A stretch of 64,000 bases of DNA from Sinorhizobium fredii NGR234 (GCF_000018545.1 NC_012586.1:62001-126000), one strand, 5' to 3'; positions 9,078 to 17,152 are shown, numbered from the stretch's first letter. A program made the numbers and translations. The notes: generated by a model not told the origin, from the sequence alone.

Positions 9078-9504
9078 TTTGGGGTTCCTTCCTATTGGCC
9101 CCCCGCAAGCTTGGCCATCACCATTGACCACAGTTCCTCGGAAGGATATTGCGGGATTCCCCGTAGGGTAATGACCCGTAGCACCATGCTATCGTTCGGT
9201 CTCCTTGAATACTGACGGCCGTCAATGCAGCCTTGCCTTTTAGTCCACAGCCTGCGGCGCCACGCCTAAGTTCTCATGTGAAGGGCGGGAAAATGCCTCA
9301 GGCTGGCATGTCTCACCGAGGCGCGCGTCACCGCGCGTTCCATCTTTCGTATCGCCATTGGGAGTGTCTTTGCGCTGCGGTTGCAAATGCCGCGCTCCGT
9401 ATTGCGCGTCTTTGTCGAGTCGGGATGACCGGACCGGGCAACTGGTCCTGGCCTGTCCTTCGCAGCGCAACGGAATTCGGGCAAACCAGGGAGTCGGCTT
9501 CTGG
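9078..9504. other. regulator leader and intergenic DNA
   Basis: About 430 bp without a convincing gene. It contains the promoter side of the CRP/FNR gene and the palindrome at 9212. Open frames on both strands show no recognisable protein content. To the right it grades into a degenerate cytochrome oxidase gene. Confidence 0.5.
9212..9225. promoter_or_regulatory. CRP/FNR-type palindrome upstream of the regulator gene
   Basis: CTGACGGCCGTCAA, 135 bp before the preferred start of the CRP/FNR gene (81 bp before the alternative start at 9131). The central 12 bases TGACGGCCGTCA are a perfect palindrome. Confidence 0.6.
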
Positions 9505-10000
9505 CCGGAATGTCAGTCTGCTGCTGACAATCCGCACGCTGCTCTCCGGTTGTTCGGGGCCGCAGTCCACGCTGGATCCCGCTGGTCCTCGGCTGCGTCG
9601 ATACATTTCTTGGGCATGATCATGTATGCGGGCGCGCGGCGGCAGTCACCTTGCTGGTCGTCGTGCTGATGCTTGGCCCATTCATGCGCAGGCGGGCGAG
9701 ACGGGTCGGCAGCTGCTCCTTCATCTGGGGCGGCGGCGTTGTTCTACCGGCGCCCACGCTCACCGCTCTCGTGCCTTATGGGATGACTTCGGTCACGAGA
9801 CCCGGGCCTCGACCGGGGCCGGACAGTCTAGCAGTCGACATCACCGGAAACCGTACTGGTGGGAAATTTCCTACCGCATCGACGGCGGCGCGCCGTGCCC
9901 GACGTCTACGTATTCCCCTCGCCGAGCCGGTTGAGGTGGTTCTGGCCACGAGGGACGTCATCCATAGCTTCTGGATTCCGAGCCTGCTCTTGGACTTCTC
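9505..10000 (+). pseudogene. coxB: degenerate coxB (cytochrome c oxidase subunit II)
   Basis: Reading across frames recovers subunit II of a heme-copper oxidase. The lipoprotein-like N-terminus is LSGCSGPQSTLDPAGP (about 9538-9585). The first membrane helix is AAAVTLLVVVLMLG (about 9636-9677), and the second is GGGVVLPAPTLTALVPYGM. Then come VDITGNR, YWWEISYRIDGG one frame over (about 9835-9890), and LATRDVIHSFWIPSL back in the first frame (about 9940-9986). The CuA-binding C-terminal part is missing. At least three frameshifts and the missing end make this a dead gene. It is followed directly by a ctaG remnant, so the intervening coxA/coxC genes have been deleted. Confidence 0.75.
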
Positions 10001-10014
10001 CTCTGGGCCTCGGG

Positions 10015-10480
10015 GATCGATCCCGTGGCAGCGCATGGATCCGACGCCGTGGGTCCGGCGGCGTGGTGGCGAATCTCGAACTCCGATCCGTTCGTTTCGT
10101 CCCCTTGCTGCTGACGGTCTGGCTTTACGCGCTCTGTGTGAAAGCCCTTTGGTCTCGCGCCGGGCATCGGACGCGGTAGTGCCTGCATGCGCTGTCCTTC
10201 ACGAGCGCTGGCCCTTGCCGCCGCGCTTGCTTCGCCTCTCGATTTGCTGTCCGGGACGACTTCTTGCGGCGCATATGGCGCAGCACGGCCTGCTGGTCGC
10301 GGTCGCGCCGCCGTTTCTCGTTTTGGGCAAACCGGGTGTAGCGTTCGTCTGGGCGTTGCCGCCTTCATGGCGGGAACGCATCGCGACCTCCACCCGATGG
10401 CGGCTTTGGGTCGCGCTCGGCCGCTCGGTCTCCCAGCCACTTTGTCTACCTCGGCGTCTGCCTGATAGTCGCGAGTCGTC
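10015..10480 (+). pseudogene. degenerate ctaG (caa3-type oxidase assembly protein)
   Basis: Scattered over three frames are pieces of the caa3_CtaG membrane family: HGSDAVGPAAWW and NSDPFV (about 10032-10095), FVPLLLTVWLYALCVKALWSRAG (about 10098-10163), ALALAAALASPLDLLSG (about 10205-10255) and AHMAQHGLLVAVAPPFLVLGKPG (about 10270-10338). These match the family in order, but at least two frame changes break the reading. The 3' end stops before the convergent cytochrome c gene. Together with the coxB remnant it marks a lost terminal-oxidase operon. Confidence 0.7.
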
Positions 10481-10523
10481 TGGTCGTCACGATGGAGGCG
10501 CGGGCGAAGCTCCGTACGCGGCC

Positions 10524-10856
10524 TTAGAGGTCGGGCATTTCCACGGTCACCTTGAGTGCCGCATACCAGGCCGCGAGGTCGGCGATCTGCTCGTCGCTGA
10601 GGCCCTTGGCGATGATCGACATCTGCGGATGGTCGCGCTCGCCAGACCGGTACGCGTTGAGTTCCTTGGTCAGGTAGATCGTGCTCTCGCCGGCAAGATT
10701 CGGAACGTCGGGCATCCTGCCTACGCCGTCCTGGCCGTGGCAGGTTGCGCATTGCCCGACGATCTTCTTGCCGGCGGCCGGATCGCCAGCGATCGCGGGC
10801 GGCGTGGTTTCTAGCGCCAACATGACGGTGAGTGTGCAAACGACAATGCGGAGCAT
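10524..10856 (-). CDS. small exported cytochrome c (c553-like)
   Basis: A 110-residue class I cytochrome c. An N-terminal signal peptide (residues 1-23, ending PPAIAG) is followed by the heme-attachment motif CATCH at residues 36-40, with PNLAGES and PQMSIIAKGLSDEQ supplying the sixth-ligand methionine region. The start MLRIVVC is taken because it gives a complete signal peptide; in-frame upstream sequence is antisense to the neighbouring gene. It begins 11 bp after the sorbosone-dehydrogenase-like gene ends, so the two form an operon. The cytochrome is the likely periplasmic electron acceptor for that enzyme (inference). Confidence 0.88.
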   Translation of the reverse strand: MLRIVVCTLTVMLALETTPPAIAGDPAAGKKIVGQCATCHGQDGVGRMPDVPNLAGESTIYLTKELNAYRSGERDHPQMSIIAKGLSDEQIADLAAWYAALKVTVEMPDL

Positions 10857-10867
10857 TGGCTTTATCC

Positions 10868-12133
10868 CTACTCGGCGGGAGGAGGTTGATAGGAAATGCG
10901 ATAGACTGCGCCGGCAAGGTCGTCGGAAACGAGGATTGAACCGTCGGAAAGCTGCGCGACGTCGACTGGCCGACCCATATATTCGCCGCTCGGCATCAGC
11001 CACCCCGCGGCGAACACCTCCGGCTCGCCGGCGTTTCCGTCCGCTTCCACCGGCGTGAACATGACGCGGGCACCGACCGGCACTGTGCGGTTCCATGAGC
11101 CGTGCTGGGCGGAGAAGATGCCTCCGCGATATTTCTGCGGAAACTGCGCGCCGGTGTAAAACATCATGCCGAGGTCGGCGGCATGCGCCTCGAATTCGAG
11201 GACCGGCGGCACTGCGTCGGCTGGCGGTTCGGTATCCTGGTACTCCCTGGTGCGCACGAGGCCGCCGCCATACCAAGGGAAGCCGAAATGTTGGCCCGGC
11301 TGCGTCGAGCGGTTAAGCTCGCCAGGAGGGGTGTCGTCGCCCATCCCGTCGACCTGGTTGTCGGTGAACCAGAGTTCCGTCGTCTCCGGGCGGAAGTCCA
11401 TGCCGACGGAATTGCGGATGCCGCGGGCGTAGACTTCGCGGTTCGCGCCGTTGCGGTCGAGCCGGATTATACCGGCCATGCCGACCCGGTCGTAAGTCTC
11501 CAGTTTTTCAGGTGGCGGGACGTTGTAGGGTTGGCCGAGCGCGATGTAGAGCTTGTCGTCGGGGCCGATGTCGCACACGCGCGCGGTGTGGTTGAAGGAT
11601 TCCTCCTCCGGCGGGATGAGCTCACGCTGCGGGACCACGATTTCGACCGCAACGTCTGGGCTTTCGTAGAAGAATTCCGCCGCGGGAAAGGCCAGCACGC
11701 GATTCTGTTCGGCGATGTAGAGGACGCCGTTCCTGGAAAAGCACGGTCCATTTGGCACGTTGAACCGGATGGACGGCGCGAAGCGCTTCACCTCGTCCGC
11801 CTGCCTGTCCTTGTCGCGATCGGTCGCGACCCAGACCTCTTCCTTGCGTGTTCCGACGAAGACAGCCACGCCCTGCGGTCCAATGGCGATGTGACGAGCA
11901 TCGGGCACGACCGCGAAGAGGTCGATCGCGAATCCTGGCGGCAACGTGATCTGCTCGAGATTCATCTTCAACTGCCCGGCATAGTCGCCGTGCTGGTCGA
12001 CGGGTTGGAATGCTTCCGAACTGGTCCCCGTCTTGCCGAATTGTCTGAGCGTCCCGATAGAGTCCGATTGACCGAAGGCAGGGCCCGCGCCGAGCGCCAT
12101 GATTGCCACCGATGAAAGAAATCGTCTGGTCAT
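10868..12133 (-). CDS. exported PQQ-dependent sugar (sorbosone) dehydrogenase-like protein
   Basis: A 421-residue secreted protein with a signal peptide (residues 1-21, ending AFG). It has the beta-propeller fold of the glucose/sorbosone dehydrogenase family: LPPGFAIDLFAVVPDARHIAI near residue 65, RVGMAGIIRLDRNG, ARGIRNSVGMDF near 240, FGFPWYGG, and VAQLSDGSILVSDD near the end. Such enzymes oxidise aldoses or sorbosone in the periplasm using PQQ and pass electrons to a cytochrome, here probably the one encoded next. GAGGAAGG precedes the start. An island palindrome sits 79 bp upstream, so it is probably induced with the chaperones. The substrate is unknown. Confidence 0.82.
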   Translation of the reverse strand: MTRRFLSSVAIMALGAGPAFGQSDSIGTLRQFGKTGTSSEAFQPVDQHGDYAGQLKMNLEQITLPPGFAIDLFAVVPDARHIAIGPQGVAVFVGTRKEEVWVATDRDKDRQADEVKRFAPSIRFNVPNGPCFSRNGVLYIAEQNRVLAFPAAEFFYESPDVAVEIVVPQRELIPPEEESFNHTARVCDIGPDDKLYIALGQPYNVPPPEKLETYDRVGMAGIIRLDRNGANREVYARGIRNSVGMDFRPETTELWFTDNQVDGMGDDTPPGELNRSTQPGQHFGFPWYGGGLVRTREYQDTEPPADAVPPVLEFEAHAADLGMMFYTGAQFPQKYRGGIFSAQHGSWNRTVPVGARVMFTPVEADGNAGEPEVFAAGWLMPSGEYMGRPVDVAQLSDGSILVSDDLAGAVYRISYQPPPAE

Positions 12134-12211
12134 GACAGCCTTCCTCGCTTCTGCTGACCCCGGAGGGATGTCTCTCGGATCGGAATCTGCCGGGAGCAGG
12201 CTGATGGCACA

Positions 12212-12225
12212 TTGACGGTCGTCAG
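12212..12225. promoter_or_regulatory. CRP/FNR-type palindrome upstream of the sorbosone-dehydrogenase-like gene
   Basis: TTGACGGTCGTCAG, 79 bp before the start codon; exact copy of the dnaK site. Confidence 0.65.
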
Positions 12226-12250
12226 TTGCGCAAGCGCGAATGCAAATCGA

Positions 12251-12730
12251 TCAGCCTTGGGAATCCTTTACAGGGCGCCTGTCGCGATCGCTGACCAGCC
12301 AGTAGACGATGCCCAAGGCAAGAATGGCGGCCGCGAGCGCCAGTATGTGCAGCGCATCGGTTTCCGTGAGGTCCAGAATGATGACCTTTCGGCAGATGGC
12401 CAGAAGCGCGATCACCACCACCGAGCGGATCGCCACCACGGTGTCCCGTCGTGCCGCCACCACGAGCAGCGATTTCTTGAATTCCAGGGCGATGATGACC
12501 GTGAAGATCATGCCGAAGACATCCTGGAAGGCGGTATAGTCGGATGGATCGAGGCTCCCGGACAAGACCAGGCCTACAAGGATTTTCAGGGTGAGATTCC
12601 AGACCGCGGCGACAACGACGACGGCGATGAGGGCGGTCAGGATCACGACGACGACATATTCGAATCGCTCATAGAACGAAAGCGGCAGGAGCTCGGCCCT
12701 CGTCGTTCTTAGTCCGTTCCTGATCAACAT
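12251..12730 (-). CDS. psiE: PsiE-family membrane protein
   Basis: A 159-residue protein with four hydrophobic segments, at about residues 27-50, 68-88, 103-120 and 128-145. The FERFEYVVVVILTALIAVVVVAAV start and the AFQDVFGMIFTVIIALEFKKSL stretch are typical of the phosphate-starvation-inducible PsiE family. The biochemical role of PsiE is not established, but a PsiE-type gene is a standard passenger of heat-resistance islands, matching the content here. GGAGG stands just before the ATG. A weaker copy of the island palindrome lies 58 bp upstream. Confidence 0.82.
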   Translation of the reverse strand: MLIRNGLRTTRAELLPLSFYERFEYVVVVILTALIAVVVVAAVWNLTLKILVGLVLSGSLDPSDYTAFQDVFGMIFTVIIALEFKKSLLVVAARRDTVVAIRSVVVIALLAICRKVIILDLTETDALHILALAAAILALGIVYWLVSDRDRRPVKDSQG

Positions 12731-12787
12731 TGGTCCTCCTATTCAGCGTTGGCAACCGTAATAGTAGTTCAACTGCGCCCGACCTCA

Positions 12788-12801
12788 CTGACCGTCATCA
12801 T
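12788..12801. promoter_or_regulatory. weak CRP/FNR-type palindrome upstream of psiE
   Basis: CTGACCGTCATCAT; read on the minus strand it is ATGATGACGGTCAG, close to the hsp20/dnaJ site. One half-site is off consensus, so support is weak. Confidence 0.35.
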
Positions 12802-12874
12802 CGTTCAACGAGTCCAGTTTGCGTGGATTGGGCCGGTCTCCGGCGGGCCAACCCGTCGAACGGACACTTCCCGG

Positions 12875-13972
12875 TCAGGGTTTGACGGCGCCGGAAATGA
12901 TTGCGAGCTTGATTGCTTCCGCCAAAGTCCGCACGCCTAGGCGCCGCATCATCCGCGCCCGATGAACTTCGATGGTCCTCACGCTTATGCCGAGTTCGTG
13001 AGCTATCACCTTGTGTGAGCATCCGGCAACCAGAGCATGCAGAACCTGGCGTTCCCGTTCCGACAGGCTCTCAACGCGAGCCACGGCCAGCATGATCTCA
13101 CGCGTCGTCGCCAAAGCCGGTGAATCATTCGAAATACGTTCGGCTCGATTCCACTTGCGGATATCGACGCTGATCGTGCCGACGGCAACGGGCTCTGTCG
13201 TACGAGCGTCGATGCGGAAGCTCTCGACCAGAAGGGGGGTCGTCATACCGGTCTTTGCGTTCAGGAAGGAAAGCTGGCCGGCCCATCGCCCTTCGGACAA
13301 GACTCTCGGCCACACCTCGTATCGGGCTCGATCACGGTCGCGGAACTCCAGGAAATCGACGACATGAAGCTCTTGCGCTTCCTGAATGCTCGCCATGCCG
13401 ACCAGTCTAAGGCCGGCCGGATTGACGAAAAGCGGCACGCCTTGAAGGTTTGCTACGCCGATAAAATTCGAAGAAAGGCTGACCAGCGTTGTCAGATGCG
13501 TTGCGACAACCGGGCCTTCCGCCTGTTCCATTGCCGCCGTTGCTTCGTTGGCGGCCATCCGCAGGACGAGCCTCTCGAACCCTGTGGGATAGTCGGATCG
13601 TTTCGAGGCGACGAACAATATGGCCTCGGCCTTGAATCCCAAGGTCGTCGAAAAGACAGTCACAAGATCGCCGCTGAGTGCACTCTGGATTCTGCTTAGA
13701 CGCCTGACCGACGAACCGTGCAGGGATGCTCGAATTGCAGGGATCAATGCCGCGGGGATACGTCCTTCAGGCCCAAATGCCAGTTCCACGGTATGCGGAT
13801 CAGCGTCTACAAATAGGTAGGCGAAATCGGCATCGAGTATTTTGACGAGAACGGAAGCGAGATTTCCAGCGATCGCCTCGTCGCCCATCTCTTTCCAGAG
13901 TAGTGGCAATGCGGAGAGCCGGACCAAAGCACGCAATAAGCGTCGGATCTCTGTTCTTTCCGTCTGAGGCAT
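12875..13972 (-). CDS. LuxR/FixJ-type regulator with GAF-like and PAS domains
   Basis: A 365-residue transcription factor. Residues about 30-165 look like a GAF sensor (NLASVLVKILDADFAYLFVD). Residues about 170-290 look like a PAS domain (LVSLSSNFIGVANLQGVPLFVNPAG). The C-terminus is a NarL/FixJ-type helix-turn-helix (LSERERQVLHALVAGCSHKVIAHELGISVRTIEVHR). There is no receiver domain, so it probably responds to a small ligand or redox signal rather than phosphorylation. The start MPQTERT follows GGACGGAG; a start nine codons earlier is possible. It lies convergent to nothing and downstream of no obvious operon partner; its targets are unknown. Confidence 0.82.
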   Translation of the reverse strand: MPQTERTEIRRLLRALVRLSALPLLWKEMGDEAIAGNLASVLVKILDADFAYLFVDADPHTVELAFGPEGRIPAALIPAIRASLHGSSVRRLSRIQSALSGDLVTVFSTTLGFKAEAILFVASKRSDYPTGFERLVLRMAANEATAAMEQAEGPVVATHLTTLVSLSSNFIGVANLQGVPLFVNPAGLRLVGMASIQEAQELHVVDFLEFRDRDRARYEVWPRVLSEGRWAGQLSFLNAKTGMTTPLLVESFRIDARTTEPVAVGTISVDIRKWNRAERISNDSPALATTREIMLAVARVESLSERERQVLHALVAGCSHKVIAHELGISVRTIEVHRARMMRRLGVRTLAEAIKLAIISGAVKP

Positions 13973-14124
13973 GCAGTTCTCCGTCCTCAGGAATTTCATG
14001 CTCGACGGAATATATCTGCCAACTAATTGTCGAATGGATAAAAACCATAGAATTTAATTCAGCCCCCATAAAGCCGCCCCGGATAAAAACATACGCAGAC
14101 CACGGATCGAACGGCGGGTCGTCA

Positions 14125-14433
14125 ATGATGGTTCCAATAGACAGACGGCGTTATACTGTTCTTGACGACCCAAACTCGGCAATAGAGAACGAGGTAATTG
14201 TAACAGTTTTCGATTGGCACGGGAAAGCACCCGTGCGTGCGACAGTGGGCTGGAATGCTCATTCCCGGAAAGGAAGAGATGTAGGATCCGACGAAGGAGC
14301 TGAAAGAGACGTCGAAGCGGCTCTCGCCCAAGCTCATCGGCTCGTCGAGCGCTACGGTTTCCAGTGCATCGTCATCGTGCTCGAACATGAAGATCTATGG
14401 GATCCAAAATGGGGCACCCTCATCCGACGGTGA
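14125..14433 (+). CDS. hypothetical small protein
   Basis: A 102-residue protein of no recognised family. It begins MMVPIDRRRYTV and contains a strand-rich middle (EVIVTVFDWHGKAPVRATVGW) and a helix-strand end (AQAHRLVERYGFQCIVIVLEHEDLW). No signal peptide or membrane segment is present. The ribosome-binding site is weak, and longer in-frame starts exist but overlap the divergent regulator gene. Reading is uninterrupted and amino-acid use is protein-like, so it is probably real. Function unknown. Confidence 0.5.
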   Translation: MMVPIDRRRYTVLDDPNSAIENEVIVTVFDWHGKAPVRATVGWNAHSRKGRDVGSDEGAERDVEAALAQAHRLVERYGFQCIVIVLEHEDLWDPKWGTLIRR

Positions 14434-14469
14434 GGCGCTTAAGCTTTCCGACTCGCCGTCGCCGAGCGG

Positions 14470-14854
14470 CTAGAGTGTTTTGCCATTGAGCGCTTCCAGT
14501 GCCTCGCGCAGCGCCTGTTCCTTGCTCCTGTCGAGTGACGTCTTGGTTGCCTTGCCGCCGCTCCCCTTGATGGCGTCGAGCAGCTTGTCCGCGGTCATCG
14601 TCGAACAAGAAGGAAAAGAGTCGCGCTTCCTGGCTCCAGGCTGGCAGCCAGCTCCTTCCTGAAATCGTCATTAGTGCCGGGGCCTGACAAGGCGCCGCCG
14701 ATTGCGCCTGAGGCGGCTCCGAGTGCCGCGCCGGATAGTGCGCCGACCGCGCCCCCGTCACCGGCATCAGGAAGATCGCGCCGACGATCAAGCCCCAGAG
14801 GCTGCCCTGAAGCGCCCCGATCCGAGTCGGGCTGACAAGTTGGTTTAGGCTCAA
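14470..14854 (-). pseudogene. truncated, frameshifted DUF1269-family membrane protein
   Basis: Reading across frames gives LNQLVSPTRIGALQGSLWGLIVGAIFLMPVTG, then in the next frame AVGALSGAALGAASGAIGG and DDFRKELAASLEPGSATLFLLV, then in a third frame MTADKLLDAIKGSGGKATKT through to the stop. This is the second half of a DUF1269 protein (glycine-zipper membrane segment plus PGSATLFLLV). The first roughly 50 residues are missing, one base is lost in a G run near 14755 and another near 14595. It is therefore a pseudogene unless the indels are assembly errors. A regulatory palindrome still stands 31 bp upstream. Confidence 0.7.
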
Positions 14855-14884
14855 AGTATCCTAGGCCTTAGCAGCTGTGCCGCC

Positions 14885-14898
14885 CTGACGAACGTCAG
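14885..14898. promoter_or_regulatory. CRP/FNR-type palindrome upstream of the DUF1269 remnant
   Basis: CTGACGAACGTCAG fits YTGA-N6-TCAR; 31 bp before the remnant's open frame on the minus strand. With the N-terminal part of the gene deleted, its original spacing cannot be judged. Confidence 0.5.
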
Positions 14899-14957
14899 TT
14901 TTTCCCACCTGCGGCCAGGCGATCAGCGGTTGGGCTCGAAGCAGAACTTCGTCAGCG

Positions 14958-14971
14958 CTGACGACCGTCAA
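14958..14971. promoter_or_regulatory. CRP/FNR-type palindrome upstream of usp
   Basis: CTGACGACCGTCAA, 88 bp before the universal stress protein start codon on the plus strand. It is about 60 bp from the copy serving the minus strand. Confidence 0.62.
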
Positions 14972-15058
14972 TGAAACCTGCGCAGCACCTCCTAAATTGG
15001 ACCTGTCGGGCCGTCGTGACAGCGCGTCGGAGTTAATTGCCGGTCTCAGGAGGCAGCT

Positions 15059-15892
15059 ATGATCAAGGTGGTATTGGTACGACTCGACGGGACATCCGGC
15101 GACGAATTCCGCTTGGCCGCATCTGAGAGCCTTGCCAAGCTGTTTGATTCGCATCTGGTCGGCCTGATCCTGAATACATTGCCGGAGCCGGCATTGGCCG
15201 AATCTGGAGTGAGTGTCGAGTTCTGGACACGTCTTCTCCAACAGGCCCGCGAGCGGGGGAAGGAACTGGAATCCGACCTTAGAAGCCGGCTTCGAGCGAT
15301 CAGTCCATCGGCGGAGTTGCGGCGCTTCGACGTCTATGCCCACGAGCAGGCGCGCGTTGCTTCCCGCGAATCCCGCGCCGCCGATGTATTTCTCGCCCTC
15401 AGACTGAGCGACGCCGACAAGACAGTGGAGCTCCATGATGTGGTGGAAGAGATTCTGTTCGAATCCGGCAGGCATTTGTTTCTCGTTGCCGACCAGAAGG
15501 CCTTCGGACAAGGCTTCGAGCACGCGATAATTGCCTGGAACCGGAGCCGGGAAGCCGCGAGGGCGGTTGCCGAGGCGTTGCCGTATCTGGCAAAGTCGCG
15601 TGCCGTCACCGTCGTCGTGATCGACCAAGGCGCAATGTCGGACCTGCCGGCGAAGGAGGGCGACGAGCTAGTCGATTATCTCCGCCATCACGGCATCAGC
15701 GCTTCCATCCATGTCGCAAGGGGACGCGGGCTTGATACGTCGTCGGCGCTGCTTGAGGTAATCGCCGAACAAAAAGCCGACCTCATCGTCATGGGGGGCT
15801 ACGGCCATTCACGATTGCGCGAATGGCTTCTCGGCGGGGTTACCTTCAACCTACTGCGTAAATCCCCAGTGTCTCTGGTCATTGCTCATTAG
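15059..15892 (+). CDS. universal stress protein, two-domain (UspA family)
   Basis: A 277-residue cytoplasmic protein with two UspA folds, about residues 1-150 and 155-277. The second ends with the nucleotide-binding signature ADLIVMGGYGHSRLREWLLGGVTFNLL, close to the canonical G-x2-G-x9-G-S/T loop, so this half may bind ATP. The first half lacks the loop. CAGGAGG stands at ideal distance from the ATG. Usp proteins support survival under growth arrest, hypoxia and oxidative stress; in rhizobia many are under FNR/FixK control, which fits the palindrome 88 bp upstream. No operon partner follows. Confidence 0.9.
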   Translation: MIKVVLVRLDGTSGDEFRLAASESLAKLFDSHLVGLILNTLPEPALAESGVSVEFWTRLLQQARERGKELESDLRSRLRAISPSAELRRFDVYAHEQARVASRESRAADVFLALRLSDADKTVELHDVVEEILFESGRHLFLVADQKAFGQGFEHAIIAWNRSREAARAVAEALPYLAKSRAVTVVVIDQGAMSDLPAKEGDELVDYLRHHGISASIHVARGRGLDTSSALLEVIAEQKADLIVMGGYGHSRLREWLLGGVTFNLLRKSPVSLVIAH

Positions 15893-15899
15893 TGGAATA

Positions 15900-16215
15900 G
15901 AACAATTCGTGGCGCTGACAGCAGCCATTCCCTTAAGCGGCCAGTGGCGCCGCATCTGAACGACTACGCAGTCCGCGTCAACCTTGCGGACAAGATCGCG
16001 CAACTGTCCGAATGGCGCCCGGCCGGCGAGCGGGCGCAGCGTTCCGTCCGTCGGCGGCATGCCCGTCGTTCCATGGTCGCTCTTATCGGCGATGTCTCGT
16101 GTCCACCGCTCCAGATGTGCCTCGAACTGCTCCCAGCTCTCGAACTGGCGGTCGGCGATTTCGTTGCGCTTGACGTAGCCGACCCCGCGCTCGTCCTTCC
16201 CTTTCTTTCAAGTCC
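15900..16215 (-). pseudogene. IS21-family IstA transposase remnant
   Basis: One minus-strand frame holds a piece of an IstA-type transposase: KDERGVGYVKRNEIADRQFESWE, EQFEAHLERWTRDIADKSDHGTTG, then LAGRAPFGQLRDLVRKVDADCVV. This is the middle-to-C-terminal core following the DDE domain. Both ends are missing and no start codon or partner istB is present. Its sequence differs from the complete IS21 copy at 23.7-26.3 kb, so it is an older insertion. It fills most of the gap between usp and the recombinase module. Confidence 0.65.
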
Positions 16216-16242
16216 AGGACTGCAGTTCGTACTGACACTCAA

Positions 16243-16512
16243 GTGCGTATAGAGTTCGAGGTCACGCACCCGTTCCATCCGTGGCGCGGCCAGCGCTTCG
16301 TGTTGTCGACACGCAAGCAGAACTGGGGCGAGGATCGCGTCATGTTCTACGACGCGGATGGGCGGCTTCGCTCGCTGCTTGCGTCATGGACGGACGTCGC
16401 TGCACCCGATGTTTTCATTCAGATCGCGGCCGGTAGGTCGTTCGTGCGTCCAGATGATCTGGCAACCCTAGCCGCATTGATCGAGCAAATCGAGCGCAGC
16501 CATGGCGGCTGA
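16243..16512 (+). CDS. DUF5372-family protein
   Basis: An 89-residue protein matching DUF5372 in pattern: VTHPFHPWRGQRFVL, then NWGEDRVMFYDADGRLRSLLASWTDV, then a leucine-rich helical tail. Proteins of this kind are repeatedly found just upstream of a helix-turn-helix gene and a large serine recombinase, as here, so it is probably a structural part of that mobile module rather than of the stress island. It starts with GTG. Function is unknown. Confidence 0.65.
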   Translation: MRIEFEVTHPFHPWRGQRFVLSTRKQNWGEDRVMFYDADGRLRSLLASWTDVAAPDVFIQIAAGRSFVRPDDLATLAALIEQIERSHGG

Positions 16513-16528
16513 ATGCGTGTCAGGCAAT

Positions 16529-16560
16529 TTATGCCGATTATGTAAATCTAATTATGCCGA
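16529..16560. repeat. direct repeats TTATGCCGA in AT-rich leader
   Basis: TTATGCCGA occurs at 16529-16537 and again at 16552-16560 in an AT-rich stretch unlike the surrounding GC-rich DNA. It lies between the DUF5372 gene and the HTH gene. It could be the operator of the HTH protein or an attachment/recombination site of the module. Confidence 0.4.
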
Positions 16561-16702
16561 ATCATACGGGCGCTCACAGCGATAATTGCCTCTACATTGT
16601 AGTTATATGCAGCATAAACAGCCATATCGCCCGGCGTCGTTAGGTTGACACGTTCTCTATCGAGGCGTAATTTGATTTACACCACTAGGAAGAGGTTATG
16701 CC

Positions 16703-17152
16703 ATGCCCAACGAGACCAAACGTGAGCGACTGCGCGAGCTCGGAGCACTCAATGCGCGGCCCGAAGCCGTCCGTGCACCCTGGTTTCGTGAGTCCACCTT
16801 CTTCGATCCTCTCGATCTCGTGCAGGTGAAGTACGAGATGCTGCGTCACGTCCAGGAGGATGGCGTCAACAAGGCCGATGCCGCCGCGCTTTTCGGTCTG
16901 TCGCGGCCAACCTACTATCAGGCCGAGGCCGCGTTCGAACGCGACGGCATTGCCGGCCTGCTGCCGCGCACCCGAGGGCCAAAGTCGGCCCACAAACTCA
17001 CCGACGAGGTCATGCAGCTCATCGAGCAGAACCAGCATGCGGGCGCCCCGCTGCAGGCGCGCTCCCTGGCAGAACTGCTGCATTCGACGCTCGGCATCAG
17101 TGTCCATCCCCGCAGCATCGAACGCGCGATCGCCCGTAAAAAAAAACGGTGA
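16703..17152 (+). CDS. helix-turn-helix protein of the recombinase module
   Basis: A 149-residue DNA-binding protein. The helix-turn-helix is at about residues 55-80 (VNKADAAALFGLSRPTYYQAEAAFE), resembling the N-terminal domain of transposases and of accessory proteins of recombinase elements, followed by a second helical domain (SLAELLHSTLGISVHPRSIERAI). The protein ends in RKKKR encoded by a run of nine A at 17138-17146. Slippage there would fuse it to the next open frame (see findings). An AGGAAGAGG ribosome-binding site precedes it. Confidence 0.75.
   Translation: MPNETKRERLRELGALNARPEAVRAPWFRESTFFDPLDLVQVKYEMLRHVQEDGVNKADAAALFGLSRPTYYQAEAAFERDGIAGLLPRTRGPKSAHKLTDEVMQLIEQNQHAGAPLQARSLAELLHSTLGISVHPRSIERAIARKKKR

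Noticed and set aside
9958..10917. 319-codon minus-strand frame covering the ctaG remnant and cytochrome gene
   Set aside because: Arg- and Pro-rich with no family pattern; the real minus-strand gene is in another frame with a CxxCH motif and signal peptide.
11102..12115. 337-codon plus-strand frame opposite the sorbosone dehydrogenase
   Set aside because: Exact antisense of a gene with clear motifs, signal peptide and ribosome-binding site.
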